A DNA stretch of 64,000 nucleotides from CAYXGZ01 sp964464755 (GTDB taxonomy: Bacteria; Planctomycetota; MHYJ01; JACPRB01): positions 83,673-147,672 of the forward strand of contig CAYXGZ010000003.1 of assembly GCA_964464755.1 (NCBI GenBank), in the 5' to 3' direction. The notes below the pieces were generated by a model. The model ran no database searches. It had not been told where the DNA came from and worked only from the letters and a program-made list of their open reading frames with translations. The number at the start of each line of letters is the position of its first letter. Within the stretch, counting starts at the first letter, position 1. A program made the position numbers and the translations under genes. Below are positions 47,703 through 56,100 of this stretch, in pieces.

Positions 47703-47999
47703 GTGGACTTCCTCGACGCGACCTGGCCGAAGGTCCTCGGCGCCATCGGGATCTTCCTCGTGATCTCCGCGGCGGTGCCCGTCGGCTGGGACGCGCTGGG
47801 CATGGGCTTCCTGAAGCTGCGCTTCAAGCTCTGGCACATCTGGCTGGCCGTGCTCGGCGGCGTCGCCCTCGTCCTGCGGGGGAAGAGCCGCGAGCTCAAC
47901 ATGACGCTCATCCGCTTCGGCTGCGCGATGATGCTCGGCCTGCTCGCCGCGTGCTACCTGCTGGCCTGCGCCGTCGCCTGGCTGGCGCAGCGCCTATAG
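47703..47999 (+). CDS. Small membrane protein between mqnC and mqnA
   Basis: 98 residues with three hydrophobic segments (about residues 11-28, 42-58 and 70-92). No family recognised. It has its own probable leaderless promoter and ends within the palindrome CTATAG, which also holds the stop of the convergent mqnA. Confidence 0.6.
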   Translation: MDFLDATWPKVLGAIGIFLVISAAVPVGWDALGMGFLKLRFKLWHIWLAVLGGVALVLRGKSRELNMTLIRFGCAMMLGLLAACYLLACAVAWLAQRL

Positions 48000-48740
48000 C
48001 AGCCGGAGGCGCCGGGCGTGGCGGGCGAAGAGCTTCAACCCGACGTGCTCCTCGGGCCCGAGCACGTAGCGGATGTTCCTCGAGAGGTACTCGACGCACT
48101 CCGCGACGGTCAGCCCCACGCGCTCGTGCTCCTCCATCGCGATCTGCAGGAGGCTCTCCATCCCCTCCGTCGCGGCGCGGCGGAGCCGCTCCTCGAGCGC
48201 GGGCAGGCGGCGGCGGCGGGCCCAGGCGGCGTAGACGAAGGGGACGCCGGTCCAGGCGTGCCACGCGGCGCCGAGGTCGAGCACGGGCACCCCGCGGTCC
48301 GCGAAGGCCGGGTCGCCGATGGTCAACGCGGCGTCCACCCGGCGGTCGCGGAGGAAGGCGTCGGAACGCGGGTCGTGCTTCACGTAGCGGGGCCGGAGGC
48401 CCCAGCGCGACTCGAGGAGGATGCGCAGCAGCGCGTTCGAGGTGCGCGAGTCCCGGTCCAGCGCCACCGTGCGGAGCGAGCGCAGCGGTTTCTTCAGGTG
48501 CAGGACCACGGTCTCCACGCGGCCCCGGGACGAGATGCACCAGCCGGGCACGAGCTCCCAGCGGTGGCGGAGGATCTCGAACGCGGGCATCGTGGCCGCG
48601 TCGAGGGCGCCGCGGGCGAGGAGCGGGCCGAGGCGGGCGGGGGTCTCGAGGACCAGGCGGACCCGGGGGTCGGCGTCGAGGCCCCGCAGCAGCGGCTTCG
48701 CGTTGAGGTACGGGACGCCGCCGACCCGCCAGCGGCTCAC
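47994..48740 (-). CDS. mqnA: Chorismate dehydratase
   Basis: 248 residues of the periplasmic-binding-protein-like MqnA fold. The opening RVGGVPYLNAKPLLRGL and the segments TMPAFEILRH, VALDRDSRTSNALLRILL and DAALTIGDPAF are the family hallmarks. It makes 3-enolpyruvoylbenzoate from chorismate, the first step of the futalosine menaquinone pathway. The start is GTG overlapping the stop of the TPR gene (GTGA). Confidence 0.92.
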   Translation of the reverse strand: MSRWRVGGVPYLNAKPLLRGLDADPRVRLVLETPARLGPLLARGALDAATMPAFEILRHRWELVPGWCISSRGRVETVVLHLKKPLRSLRTVALDRDSRTSNALLRILLESRWGLRPRYVKHDPRSDAFLRDRRVDAALTIGDPAFADRGVPVLDLGAAWHAWTGVPFVYAAWARRRRLPALEERLRRAATEGMESLLQIAMEEHERVGLTVAECVEYLSRNIRYVLGPEEHVGLKLFARHARRLRLL

Positions 48741-49369
48741 GGGCCCTCGTCGCCCGGGGCCTCCTTGCCGAGGGCCTTCACGGCGTCGGCGCGGCGGCGG
48801 AGCATCTGGACGCGGGCGCGGAACTCGGCGACGCGCGGGTCCTCCGGGTTCTTCTCGAGGAAGGCCTCGAGGACGGCGCGGGCGTCGTCGTACTTCTTCA
48901 GCGTGAAGCGGACCTGGGAGAGCTCGCCGGCGTACTCGGCGTCGGAGGGGTCGAGCGCGACGGCCTGGACGAGGGCGGCCTCGGCCTGGGGGAACATCCC
49001 GATCTCGTGGTAGGTGATGCCGAGGTTGAAGAAGTAATGGGGCTGGGTCGCGTCGAGCTCGGTGGCCATCTTGAAGACCATCGAGGCGTAGTCGAGCAGG
49101 CCCTTGCGGCGGTAGAGCTCGCCGACGTTGTTGTAGGCCTTGTGGTAGCCGGCCTCGAGGTCGATGCACTTCCGGTAGGACTCGATGGCCTCGTCGATCT
49201 TGCCGGACTGGGTCTGGCACATGCCGAGGTAGGCCCAGGCGCGGTAGAGGTTGGAGTCGGCGGCGACGGCCTCGCGGAACGCGGACTCGGCGGCGGCGAA
49301 ATCGCCCTTCTTGAACTCCTCCGCGCCCCGGGCGTAGGCCGCGGCGCCGGGGGAGGGGGCCTCGCTCAC
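48737..49369 (-). CDS. TPR-repeat protein
   Basis: 210 residues with about five TPR motifs (AAAYARGAEEFKKGDFAAAE, AWAYLGMCQTQSGKIDEAIE, AYNNVGELYRRKGLLDYAS, YFFNLGITYHEIGMFPQAEA and so on). The start is GTG at 49369 overlapping the stop of the EIIA-CBS gene. No signal peptide, so it is probably cytoplasmic. A protein-protein adaptor of unknown partner. Confidence 0.82.
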   Translation of the reverse strand: MSEAPSPGAAAYARGAEEFKKGDFAAAESAFREAVAADSNLYRAWAYLGMCQTQSGKIDEAIESYRKCIDLEAGYHKAYNNVGELYRRKGLLDYASMVFKMATELDATQPHYFFNLGITYHEIGMFPQAEAALVQAVALDPSDAEYAGELSQVRFTLKKYDDARAVLEAFLEKNPEDPRVAEFRARVQMLRRRADAVKALGKEAPGDEGP

Positions 49370-50301
49370 CGCGCGGCCTCCTGGGGCGGGCGGGGGGCGC
49401 CGAGCCGGCGGAGCACCTCGCCCGCGGTGACGACGCCCGCGAGCCGGGTGCCGCGGAGCACCCAGGCGCGGCCGGAGCCGCCGTGGGCGAGCTGGACGGC
49501 GACCTCGAGCAGGGGCTCGTCCTCCTGGACGGTGCGCAGCCCCGTCGTGGCGACGAGCCCGGCGACGGAGCCGAGCGGGCTGTCCGCGTGCTGGCGCAGC
49601 GAGCGCTCGACGGAGAACCCGGAGCCGAGCACGCCCGGGGCGGCGAGGGACATCATGTGCTCGCGGATGCCGAGCTGGAGGACGGCGGTCGCGGGGAACT
49701 CGCCGACGAGGGCGCCGTCCGCGTCGATCACGGGGAGGGCCTCGAGGCGGGACGAGGCGAGCAGCTCGAGGGCCTTCGAGACGGGGGTCTGCGCGGTGAC
49801 CGTCGGGACGCTGGCGGCGACGACGGCGGGCCCGCCCTCGCGGGGCTTGGGCGAGAGCTGGTCGATCGCGGCCACGAGCTCCGCCGGGGTCTTCGCCTCG
49901 AGGACCTTCGCGAGGTTGCTCTCGGAGGAGAAGAAGTTCAGGAAGGCGGCGAGCGTGTGGAGGTAGAGGTTCGAGTGCCGCTTGGGGATCGCGAAGAGGA
50001 TGAGGATCTTCACCCGGTGGCCGTCGGGGGCCTTGAAGTCGACGCCCTTGGGGCAGGTGGCCAGGACGATCGTGAAGTCGCGCACCTTCTCCGTGCGGGC
50101 GTGGGGGAAGGCGATGCCCTTGCCCATCGAGAAGGGGCCGAGCTTCTCGCGGTCGGCGAGGGCCTGCAGCAGTTCCGCCTCCGTGAGGGAGGGCTCGGCC
50201 GCGACGAGGAGGCGGGCCATCTCCGCGAGCGCCTGGTCCTTGCCCGCCGCCTCGAGGCCGCAGCGGACGAGGGCGGGATTGAGCAGGCTGGAGAGTTTCA
50301 C
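49366..50301 (-). CDS. PTS EIIA (fructose/nitrogen type) fused to CBS domains
   Basis: 311 residues. Residues 1-150 are a type-2 EIIA domain; the phosphorylatable His is H67 in KGIAFPHAR. Residues about 160-305 form a CBS pair (VPTVTAQTPVSKALELLASSRLEALPVID in two helical turns, and RTVQEDEPLLEVAVQL...GTRLAGVVTAGEVLRRL). CBS pairs usually bind adenine nucleotides, so this looks like a regulatory phosphoprotein rather than a sugar transporter part. No EIIB/EIIC is nearby. The GTG start follows TAGAAT by 8 nt. Confidence 0.82.
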   Translation of the reverse strand: MKLSSLLNPALVRCGLEAAGKDQALAEMARLLVAAEPSLTEAELLQALADREKLGPFSMGKGIAFPHARTEKVRDFTIVLATCPKGVDFKAPDGHRVKILILFAIPKRHSNLYLHTLAAFLNFFSSESNLAKVLEAKTPAELVAAIDQLSPKPREGGPAVVAASVPTVTAQTPVSKALELLASSRLEALPVIDADGALVGEFPATAVLQLGIREHMMSLAAPGVLGSGFSVERSLRQHADSPLGSVAGLVATTGLRTVQEDEPLLEVAVQLAHGGSGRAWVLRGTRLAGVVTAGEVLRRLGAPRPPQEAAR

Positions 50302-50309
50302 GGCGGGGG

Positions 50310-50315
50310 ATTCTA
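50310..50315 (-). promoter_or_regulatory. Leaderless-type -10 (TAGAAT)
   Basis: On the minus strand TAGAAT ends 8 nt before the GTG at 50301. Confidence 0.55.
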
Positions 50316-50343
50316 CGGCCCGCGCGGGTGAAGATGCAACGAA

Positions 50344-51171
50344 CTAGCCCAGGACGTTGCGGAAGCGGAAGGCCGCGTAGGCCAGGACCGAGGCCGCGGC
50401 GGAGCTGATCGCGGGCACCTTCCAGTACCGGCCGCCCCGGACGGCGTCGTCCCACTTCACGGCGGTTCCCTCCGCGAACTGGCGGAGCACGTCGAGGGCG
50501 TAGCCCGGGTACCAGCCGAAGAAGTACCGGGCCGCGCGGTCGCCGGCGAGGCCCAGCCCGAGGTCCAGCGCGAAGTAGAGCGCGAGCGAGACGGCGACGG
50601 CGAGGGCGGAGGACTCCACGAGGGCGGAGACCGCCAGCCCGAGAAAGAGCGCGGCCCCGACGGCCGGCAGGGCGGTGCGGACCGCGTCGCGAGCGTGCTC
50701 CGAGACCTGCTCCCACGACGAGACGGCGACGTAGTGCTCGGAGTCCCACACGGGCCCGAGTTCGCCGGTCGCGCAGCCCGCGGCGAACGCGAGGGCGAGG
50801 ACGCCGGCGGCGAAGAGCGCGGAGAGGGAGATCCCCGCGAGCGCCTTGGCGAGGAAGAGGTCGGTGCGGGTGATCGGCCGGGTCAGGAGGAGCTTGATCG
50901 TGCCCTTGTCGAACTCGCCCGCGAAGAGCTGGGCGCCGAACACGACGAGGAGGAACGACGCGAGCTTGAGGCCGTACTTGGCGCCCACGGCGAACGAGAG
51001 GAGGGCCGAGGGCGGGCGCCAGGGGCCGGGCTTGCCGCCGAAGAGGGAGTGGCCGCCCCAGGCGCCGAGCAGCGTGGCCGCCGCGAGCAGCACCACGGAG
51101 ACGAGGAAGAACGGGTGGCTCGACAGCTTGAGCCACTCGGCGCGGACCAGTCGGGCGACGCGGGAGATCAT
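50344..51171 (-). CDS. ABC-2-type permease
   Basis: 275 residues with about six transmembrane segments. It opens VARLVRAEWLKLSSHPFFLV and has FAGEFDKGTIKLLLTRPITRTDLFLAK, seen as FAGEFDKGTIKLLLTRP, the ABC-2 signature before the third helix. It pairs with the ATPase upstream, overlapping it by ATGA. The substrate is unknown. Confidence 0.85.
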   Translation of the reverse strand: MISRVARLVRAEWLKLSSHPFFLVSVVLLAAATLLGAWGGHSLFGGKPGPWRPPSALLSFAVGAKYGLKLASFLLVVFGAQLFAGEFDKGTIKLLLTRPITRTDLFLAKALAGISLSALFAAGVLALAFAAGCATGELGPVWDSEHYVAVSSWEQVSEHARDAVRTALPAVGAALFLGLAVSALVESSALAVAVSLALYFALDLGLGLAGDRAARYFFGWYPGYALDVLRQFAEGTAVKWDDAVRGGRYWKVPAISSAAASVLAYAAFRFRNVLG

Positions 51172-52067
51172 AGCTTGAGGAAGTACTCCTCGAGGCTGAG
51201 GCGCTCGGGGACGATCCCGGAGACGGCGACCCCGGCTTTCACGAGCTCGGCGACGAGGCCCGCCCGGCGCTCGGCGTCGATCCGCACGGTGAACGACCCG
51301 TCGTCGCCGGGCGCGACGGCCTCCGCCCCCGCGACGGCGCGGGCGACCTCGAGGGCACGGTCGAGCGGCTCGGCCTCCACCCGGACCGCCCAGCCCGTCT
51401 TCGCGAGGAGGCCCGCGACCGTGTTCTGCTCGAGGAGCCTGCCGCCCTTCACGATGGCGACGCGGTTGCAGGTGATCTCGATCTCGTGGAGCAGGTGGCT
51501 GGAGATGAGGAAGGTCACGCCCTTCGTGCGGTTCAGGTCGAGGATCAGCTGGCGGATCCGGCTGATGCCGTGGGGGTCGAGGCCGTTGATCGGCTCGTCG
51601 AGGAGGACGAGGCGGGGGTCGGGCAGGAGGGCCATCGCGATGCCGAGGCGCTGGCGCATGCCCTGCGAGTAGGTACGCACGGGCTCGTCGAGCCGGCCCT
51701 CGAGGCCGACCTGGCCGAGGACCTCGTCGATGCGCTTCCGGTCGACGCCGCCGGTGGCGAGGCGGAGGATCTCGAGGTTCTTCCGCGCGGAGAGGTGCGG
51801 GTAGTACGCGGGGAGCTCGACGAGGGCGCCGACGCGGCGCATGACGGAGAGGAAGTTCCGGTGGAGGTCCTCTCCGAAGAGCTTCACCGAGCCGGCGCTG
51901 GGGCGGATGAGCCCGAGGCACATCCGCATCGTGGTGGTCTTGCCCGCGCCGTTGGGGCCGAGGAAGCCGAAGAGGTCGCCCTCCTCGACGCGGAGGTCGA
52001 GTCCGTCGACGGCGGTGAAGCGGCCGAATCGGCGGGTGAGACCCTGCGTCTCGAGGATGGCGGGCAC
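51168..52067 (-). CDS. ABC transporter ATPase (CcmA/DrrA type)
   Basis: 299 residues. Walker A GPNGAGKTTTMRM (about residue 38), signature YSQGMRQRLGIAMALL, Walker B RLVLLDEPINGLDP and H-loop ISSHLLHEI are intact. A C-terminal ~80-residue extension follows, as in gliding/export ATPases. The start is GTG at 52067, preceded by a perfect TATAAT ending 6 nt upstream. First gene of a two-gene ABC operon. Confidence 0.9.
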   Translation of the reverse strand: MPAILETQGLTRRFGRFTAVDGLDLRVEEGDLFGFLGPNGAGKTTTMRMCLGLIRPSAGSVKLFGEDLHRNFLSVMRRVGALVELPAYYPHLSARKNLEILRLATGGVDRKRIDEVLGQVGLEGRLDEPVRTYSQGMRQRLGIAMALLPDPRLVLLDEPINGLDPHGISRIRQLILDLNRTKGVTFLISSHLLHEIEITCNRVAIVKGGRLLEQNTVAGLLAKTGWAVRVEAEPLDRALEVARAVAGAEAVAPGDDGSFTVRIDAERRAGLVAELVKAGVAVSGIVPERLSLEEYFLKL

Positions 52068-52073
52068 CGGGGG

Positions 52074-52079
52074 ATTATA
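52074..52079 (-). promoter_or_regulatory. Leaderless-type -10 (TATAAT)
   Basis: On the minus strand a perfect TATAAT ends 6 nt before the GTG at 52067, with only CCCCCG between. It is the clearest leaderless-type promoter here. Confidence 0.65.
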
Positions 52080-52094
52080 GCCGCGCGGGGGCGG

Positions 52095-53183
52095 CTACTT
52101 CTGGAAGAGCGGCAGCCACTCGCAGGGCATCTGCAGGACGATGCAGGCCATCGCGGTCGCGTAGGTGCGGCCGACGTCGTCGATCCAGCAGCCCTCGCCC
52201 TCGACCTGGTTGCGGAGGATCTCGTCCTTGACCCGCGCGTAGTAGAGCCCGAAGTTCTCGCGGCCCGTCATGTAGTAGGCCTGGGACGCGTAGTAGTGGC
52301 CGTAGAAGAAGTGGTACTTGCCGTACATCACCCGCCGGCGGTTGTTCTCGAGGTACGCGAGCGCGTCGCGGATCTCCCGCGACTCGTACTGCCCCGCGCT
52401 GTAGAGCGCCACGACGCCGCAGGCCGTCAGCGGGAACGAGATCCGCGTGTCGTTGAACGAGTAGTCGCCGACCGCCTGGTACGTGAAGCCGAAGCGGGTC
52501 GCGCAGGTCTTCACGTAGCGCAGGGCGCGCTCGATCGTGTCGAGCGGGACCGCGATGCCGGTGTTCCGCGCCGCGCGCAGGGCCTGCACCGTGGAGACGG
52601 TCACCGAGAGGTCCGCGTCGACGGGGATCGGCTGGTAGCGCCACCCGCCCTCGCGGTTCTGGGCCGCGACGAGGAGCTGCACGCTGCGCTTCAGCTTGTC
52701 GCGAAGGTCGGGCCGGGGGTCCATGCCCTGGACCTCGGCGAGGAACATCGTCGCGAACGCGTGGCTGTACATGCGCGAGCCGTTCGAGGTGATGTAGCCG
52801 TCCTCCTCGCGCGAGCTGGCCAGGATGAAGTCCACGGCCTTCGCGACGACGCGCCCGTAGAGGCCGCGGTTCGGCGTGTGGCCGCCGCCGACGAAGGCCA
52901 TGCCGCAGAGCGCGGTCACGCCGACGTCCTGGCCGTCCTCGCCGTGGTAGTCCTCGTAGAGCTTGTAGCCGATCTTGCAGGTCCACGAGCCGTTGGGGTT
53001 CTGCTTCGAGGCCAGCCACGCGAGCCCGCGGTCGCAGGCCCGGCGGGTCTGCAGGTCGAAATCGGACGAGGTGATCCCCACGGAGGGCCGCGCGGGGCGG
53101 TCCTTCGGGCGGTCCTGCCCGGGGGCGGCCAGCGGCGCCAGGAGGGCGGCCGCGGCGACCAGGGCGCCGTTGAGGAACCTCAT
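52095..53183 (-). CDS. Exported prenyltransferase/squalene-cyclase-fold protein
   Basis: 362 residues with a Sec signal peptide (to about residue 22). The mature protein is an alpha/alpha-toroid of terpene-cyclase-type repeats: RGLAWLASKQNPNGSWTC, QLLVAAQNREGGWRYQ and related segments. The DxDD catalytic motif of true class II cyclases is not seen, so enzymatic cyclisation is doubtful. It is the last gene of the MoxR/Bat operon, 4 bp after the PQQ-propeller gene. Confidence 0.78.
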   Translation of the reverse strand: MRFLNGALVAAAALLAPLAAPGQDRPKDRPARPSVGITSSDFDLQTRRACDRGLAWLASKQNPNGSWTCKIGYKLYEDYHGEDGQDVGVTALCGMAFVGGGHTPNRGLYGRVVAKAVDFILASSREEDGYITSNGSRMYSHAFATMFLAEVQGMDPRPDLRDKLKRSVQLLVAAQNREGGWRYQPIPVDADLSVTVSTVQALRAARNTGIAVPLDTIERALRYVKTCATRFGFTYQAVGDYSFNDTRISFPLTACGVVALYSAGQYESREIRDALAYLENNRRRVMYGKYHFFYGHYYASQAYYMTGRENFGLYYARVKDEILRNQVEGEGCWIDDVGRTYATAMACIVLQMPCEWLPLFQK

Positions 53184-53187
53184 CGTT

Positions 53188-56100
53188 TCACTTCCAGAAC
53201 TCCACCCGATTCTCTACGAGCAGGAGGAGGGAATCGTTGGCCAACGCGAGGGCCGCGGGACGTTCCGCGGGTGCATCGCCGACCACATTCTGGAGGAGCC
53301 TCCCCCCCGATTCAAGGACGGCCGCGGAATGCTCGAACTTGCCGTCCGGCGTCCGGAAGACCTGGAGCGCCACCACGTGGCCCGCGGCGAGCGCCGGCAC
53401 GGTGGCCACGGCCTCCCGCTCGCCCTTCCAAGTCCAGAGCTGCCGGAGCATCGGGTCGTTCGGATCGAGCGCCCGGAGTACCGTCGAGCGGTCGCGCATC
53501 GGCGTCGCCACGACGGCGACCTTGTCGTCCATGGCGACGGGCACCGTGCCCTCGCCCCAGTCGAGCCGTTCGGCGAGCGCCTTGAGCTTGCCCGTGCGCA
53601 GGTCCACGACCATGGCCTGGTCCTCGCCGGCCCGGGTGCCCGCGAGGAAGACGCCGGCCCGGCTCACGGCGGAGGCGAAGAGCATCATCCGGTCGAGCGG
53701 CTTGCGCCAGCGGAGGTTCGCCGTCGAGAGGTCCCAGCACTCGAGGAGGTTCGAGTCGCCCGCGAGGACGAGCTGGCCGTCGATGCAGCCGAGCACGCGC
53801 AGGGCTCCGCCCTGGGACTGCGTGGGCATCGAGCGGCCGCGGGCGCCGGACTCCGCGTCGAAAAGGTGGATGCGGCCCGGCGTCATCGTGATCACGGCGA
53901 CGGACTCGTCGAGCCCGACGAGGGCGGGCAGGGCGATGCCCGGGTAGGTCTGGGTCCAGGAGACGCGGCCGCGGGCCGGGTCGAAGCCCTCGACGGTGGA
54001 GGCCTGGTGGCGCGGGTCGGGCGAGAGGTAGCAGAGCACCTGGCCCGCGAGCGCGAAGCCCTTCATCGGCGCCAACGGCGCGTGCCGCCAGGCGGCCGCG
54101 CCCGTGGCGGGGTCGAGGCGGACGACGAAGGAGTCGGCGCAGAGCAGGAGCGCGTCCTCGTGCCAGTACGCGGCGCGCACCGGCGACTCCGTGACGTGCC
54201 GCCAGGCCTCGAGGCCGGTGGCCGGATCGACGGCCTTGACGGCGGCGCCGAGGTTGAGGAGCACGAGGTTCGCGCCCTTCGAGGGCGGGCTGCCCTCGGG
54301 GCGCAGGACGGAGGCGCCGCCCGGGTGCTCCTTCTCCGTGTACGTCGAGCGGCGGGTCAGCGGCACGGTGAGCTTCGCGGGGAGGACGCTGCCGGCGGCG
54401 CGGCGGTACTCGTCGCGGGCGAGGCGCTCCTCGGCGAAGGCCCGGGCCTTCACGACCCGGCCCTCGAGGCTCAGGTCCCGGTCGGCGGGGGCGCGGGCGA
54501 GGCGGCGCAGCACGGCCGCGGCGCTGCCGAGCAGGCCGCGCTTCTCGAAGGCCAGCGCGAGGGCGGCCTGGGCGTCGAGCGTGCGGGGCGAGCCCGGGAA
54601 CTCCCGGAGGAAGAGGCGGAGGGCGTCGGCCGCCTCGTCGGGCCGGCCCGCGGCCGAGGCGACGGAGGCCGCCTCGAGGACGGCGGTCTCCGCGGCGGAG
54701 CTGTTGGGCCAGAGGCGGAAGATCTCGAGCAGGGCCGCGGCGCTCGGGGCGCGCCGGACGGCCTCGAGGCGCGCGGCGGCGTCGCGCTCGCTGGGCGCGT
54801 AGGCGTCGCGGCCCCCGGCCTCGAGGATGGCGCCGAGGCGCCCGCGGGCGAGGTCGAAGATCGCCGGGTCGCCGCCGTGGTCGCGGAGCAGCGCCTGGAA
54901 GGCGCCGATCGCGGCCGCGAAGTCCCGGCGGGCGAGGGCGGCCTCGCCGAGCCCGGCGGCCGCCTCGACGGCGGTCGCGGGATCCGGGGCCGCGGCCCGG
55001 GCGCGCTCGAAGTGCTTCGTGGCCGCCGCGGCGTTGCCCGCCGCGAGGGCCGTGCGGCCGGACTCCATCGATACGGCCACGAGGCGCTTGCGCGCGGCGC
55101 GGCCGAGGCGCTCGTCGTCGGGCCGGGCGGAGCCCGAGGTCAGGCGGATGACCCGCTCGAGCAGCTCGGAGGCGCGGGCCTCCTGGCCCGCCTGGAGCAG
55201 CCGGAGCGAGGCGCGGTGCAGGACGCGGGGGTCGGAGGGCGAGGCGGCGAGCTCGTCCTCGATGGACTTCTCGAGCTCCTTCCGGTGGAAGCGGGCCTCG
55301 AGGGACTCGCCCGAGGCGGCGACGACGGCGCCCTCGGCGACGACGACGTTCGCGCCCTCGACGCGCATGTCGTTCCAGGGGAGGAACGTGCTCTTCACGG
55401 CGCCGGAGGCGTCCGGCCACGAGGTCTTGTAGAGGCCCTGCGTGGTCGGGAACCAGACGCCGTCCACGGCGGCGGCGGGGCGGCCCGCGCCGCGGCCGTT
55501 GGAGGGGTCGAAGCGCCCCCGGAGCCGGCCTTGGCCGGCGACGTCGATCCACTCGAGCCCCTCGCCGGCGAGCAGCAGCGTGGCGCCGTCGGCCCCGAGC
55601 AGGAAGCGGTGGTCGCCGCGCGGGCGATCCCAGCGACGGGCCCCGGTCCTCGCGTCGAGGGCGAGCAGCAGCCTCGAGTCGGCGGGGGCGACGTGGACGG
55701 CCCCGCCCGCGACGACGGGCGCGCCGAGGTTCCACTCGAGCGGGTTGCGGCGGATGTCGATGCGCCGCGTCGGGTTCACGGGCAGCTGGGGGTACTTGTA
55801 CAGCCAGGCCACGCGGCCGGTCGCGCGGTCGAGCGCCGCGACGACCCCGTGGTGCGTGCAGGCGAAGACCGAGTCGCCGTCCACGGCGACGGGCCCGGAG
55901 ACGCTCTCGCGCGTCGAGTTGCCGAAGAGGTTGATCTCCGTGCCGCCCGAGGCGACGAAGGTCGACCAGAGGATCCGGCCGGTCGAGGGCTCGAGGCAGA
56001 GCACGTGGTGTTCGAAGGGGTCGGTCGGGTGCTTCTGGGCGACGGCGCCCACGTAGAGGAGGCCGCCCGAGGGCGTCGGGGCGGCGGAGAAGCTGAGGCC

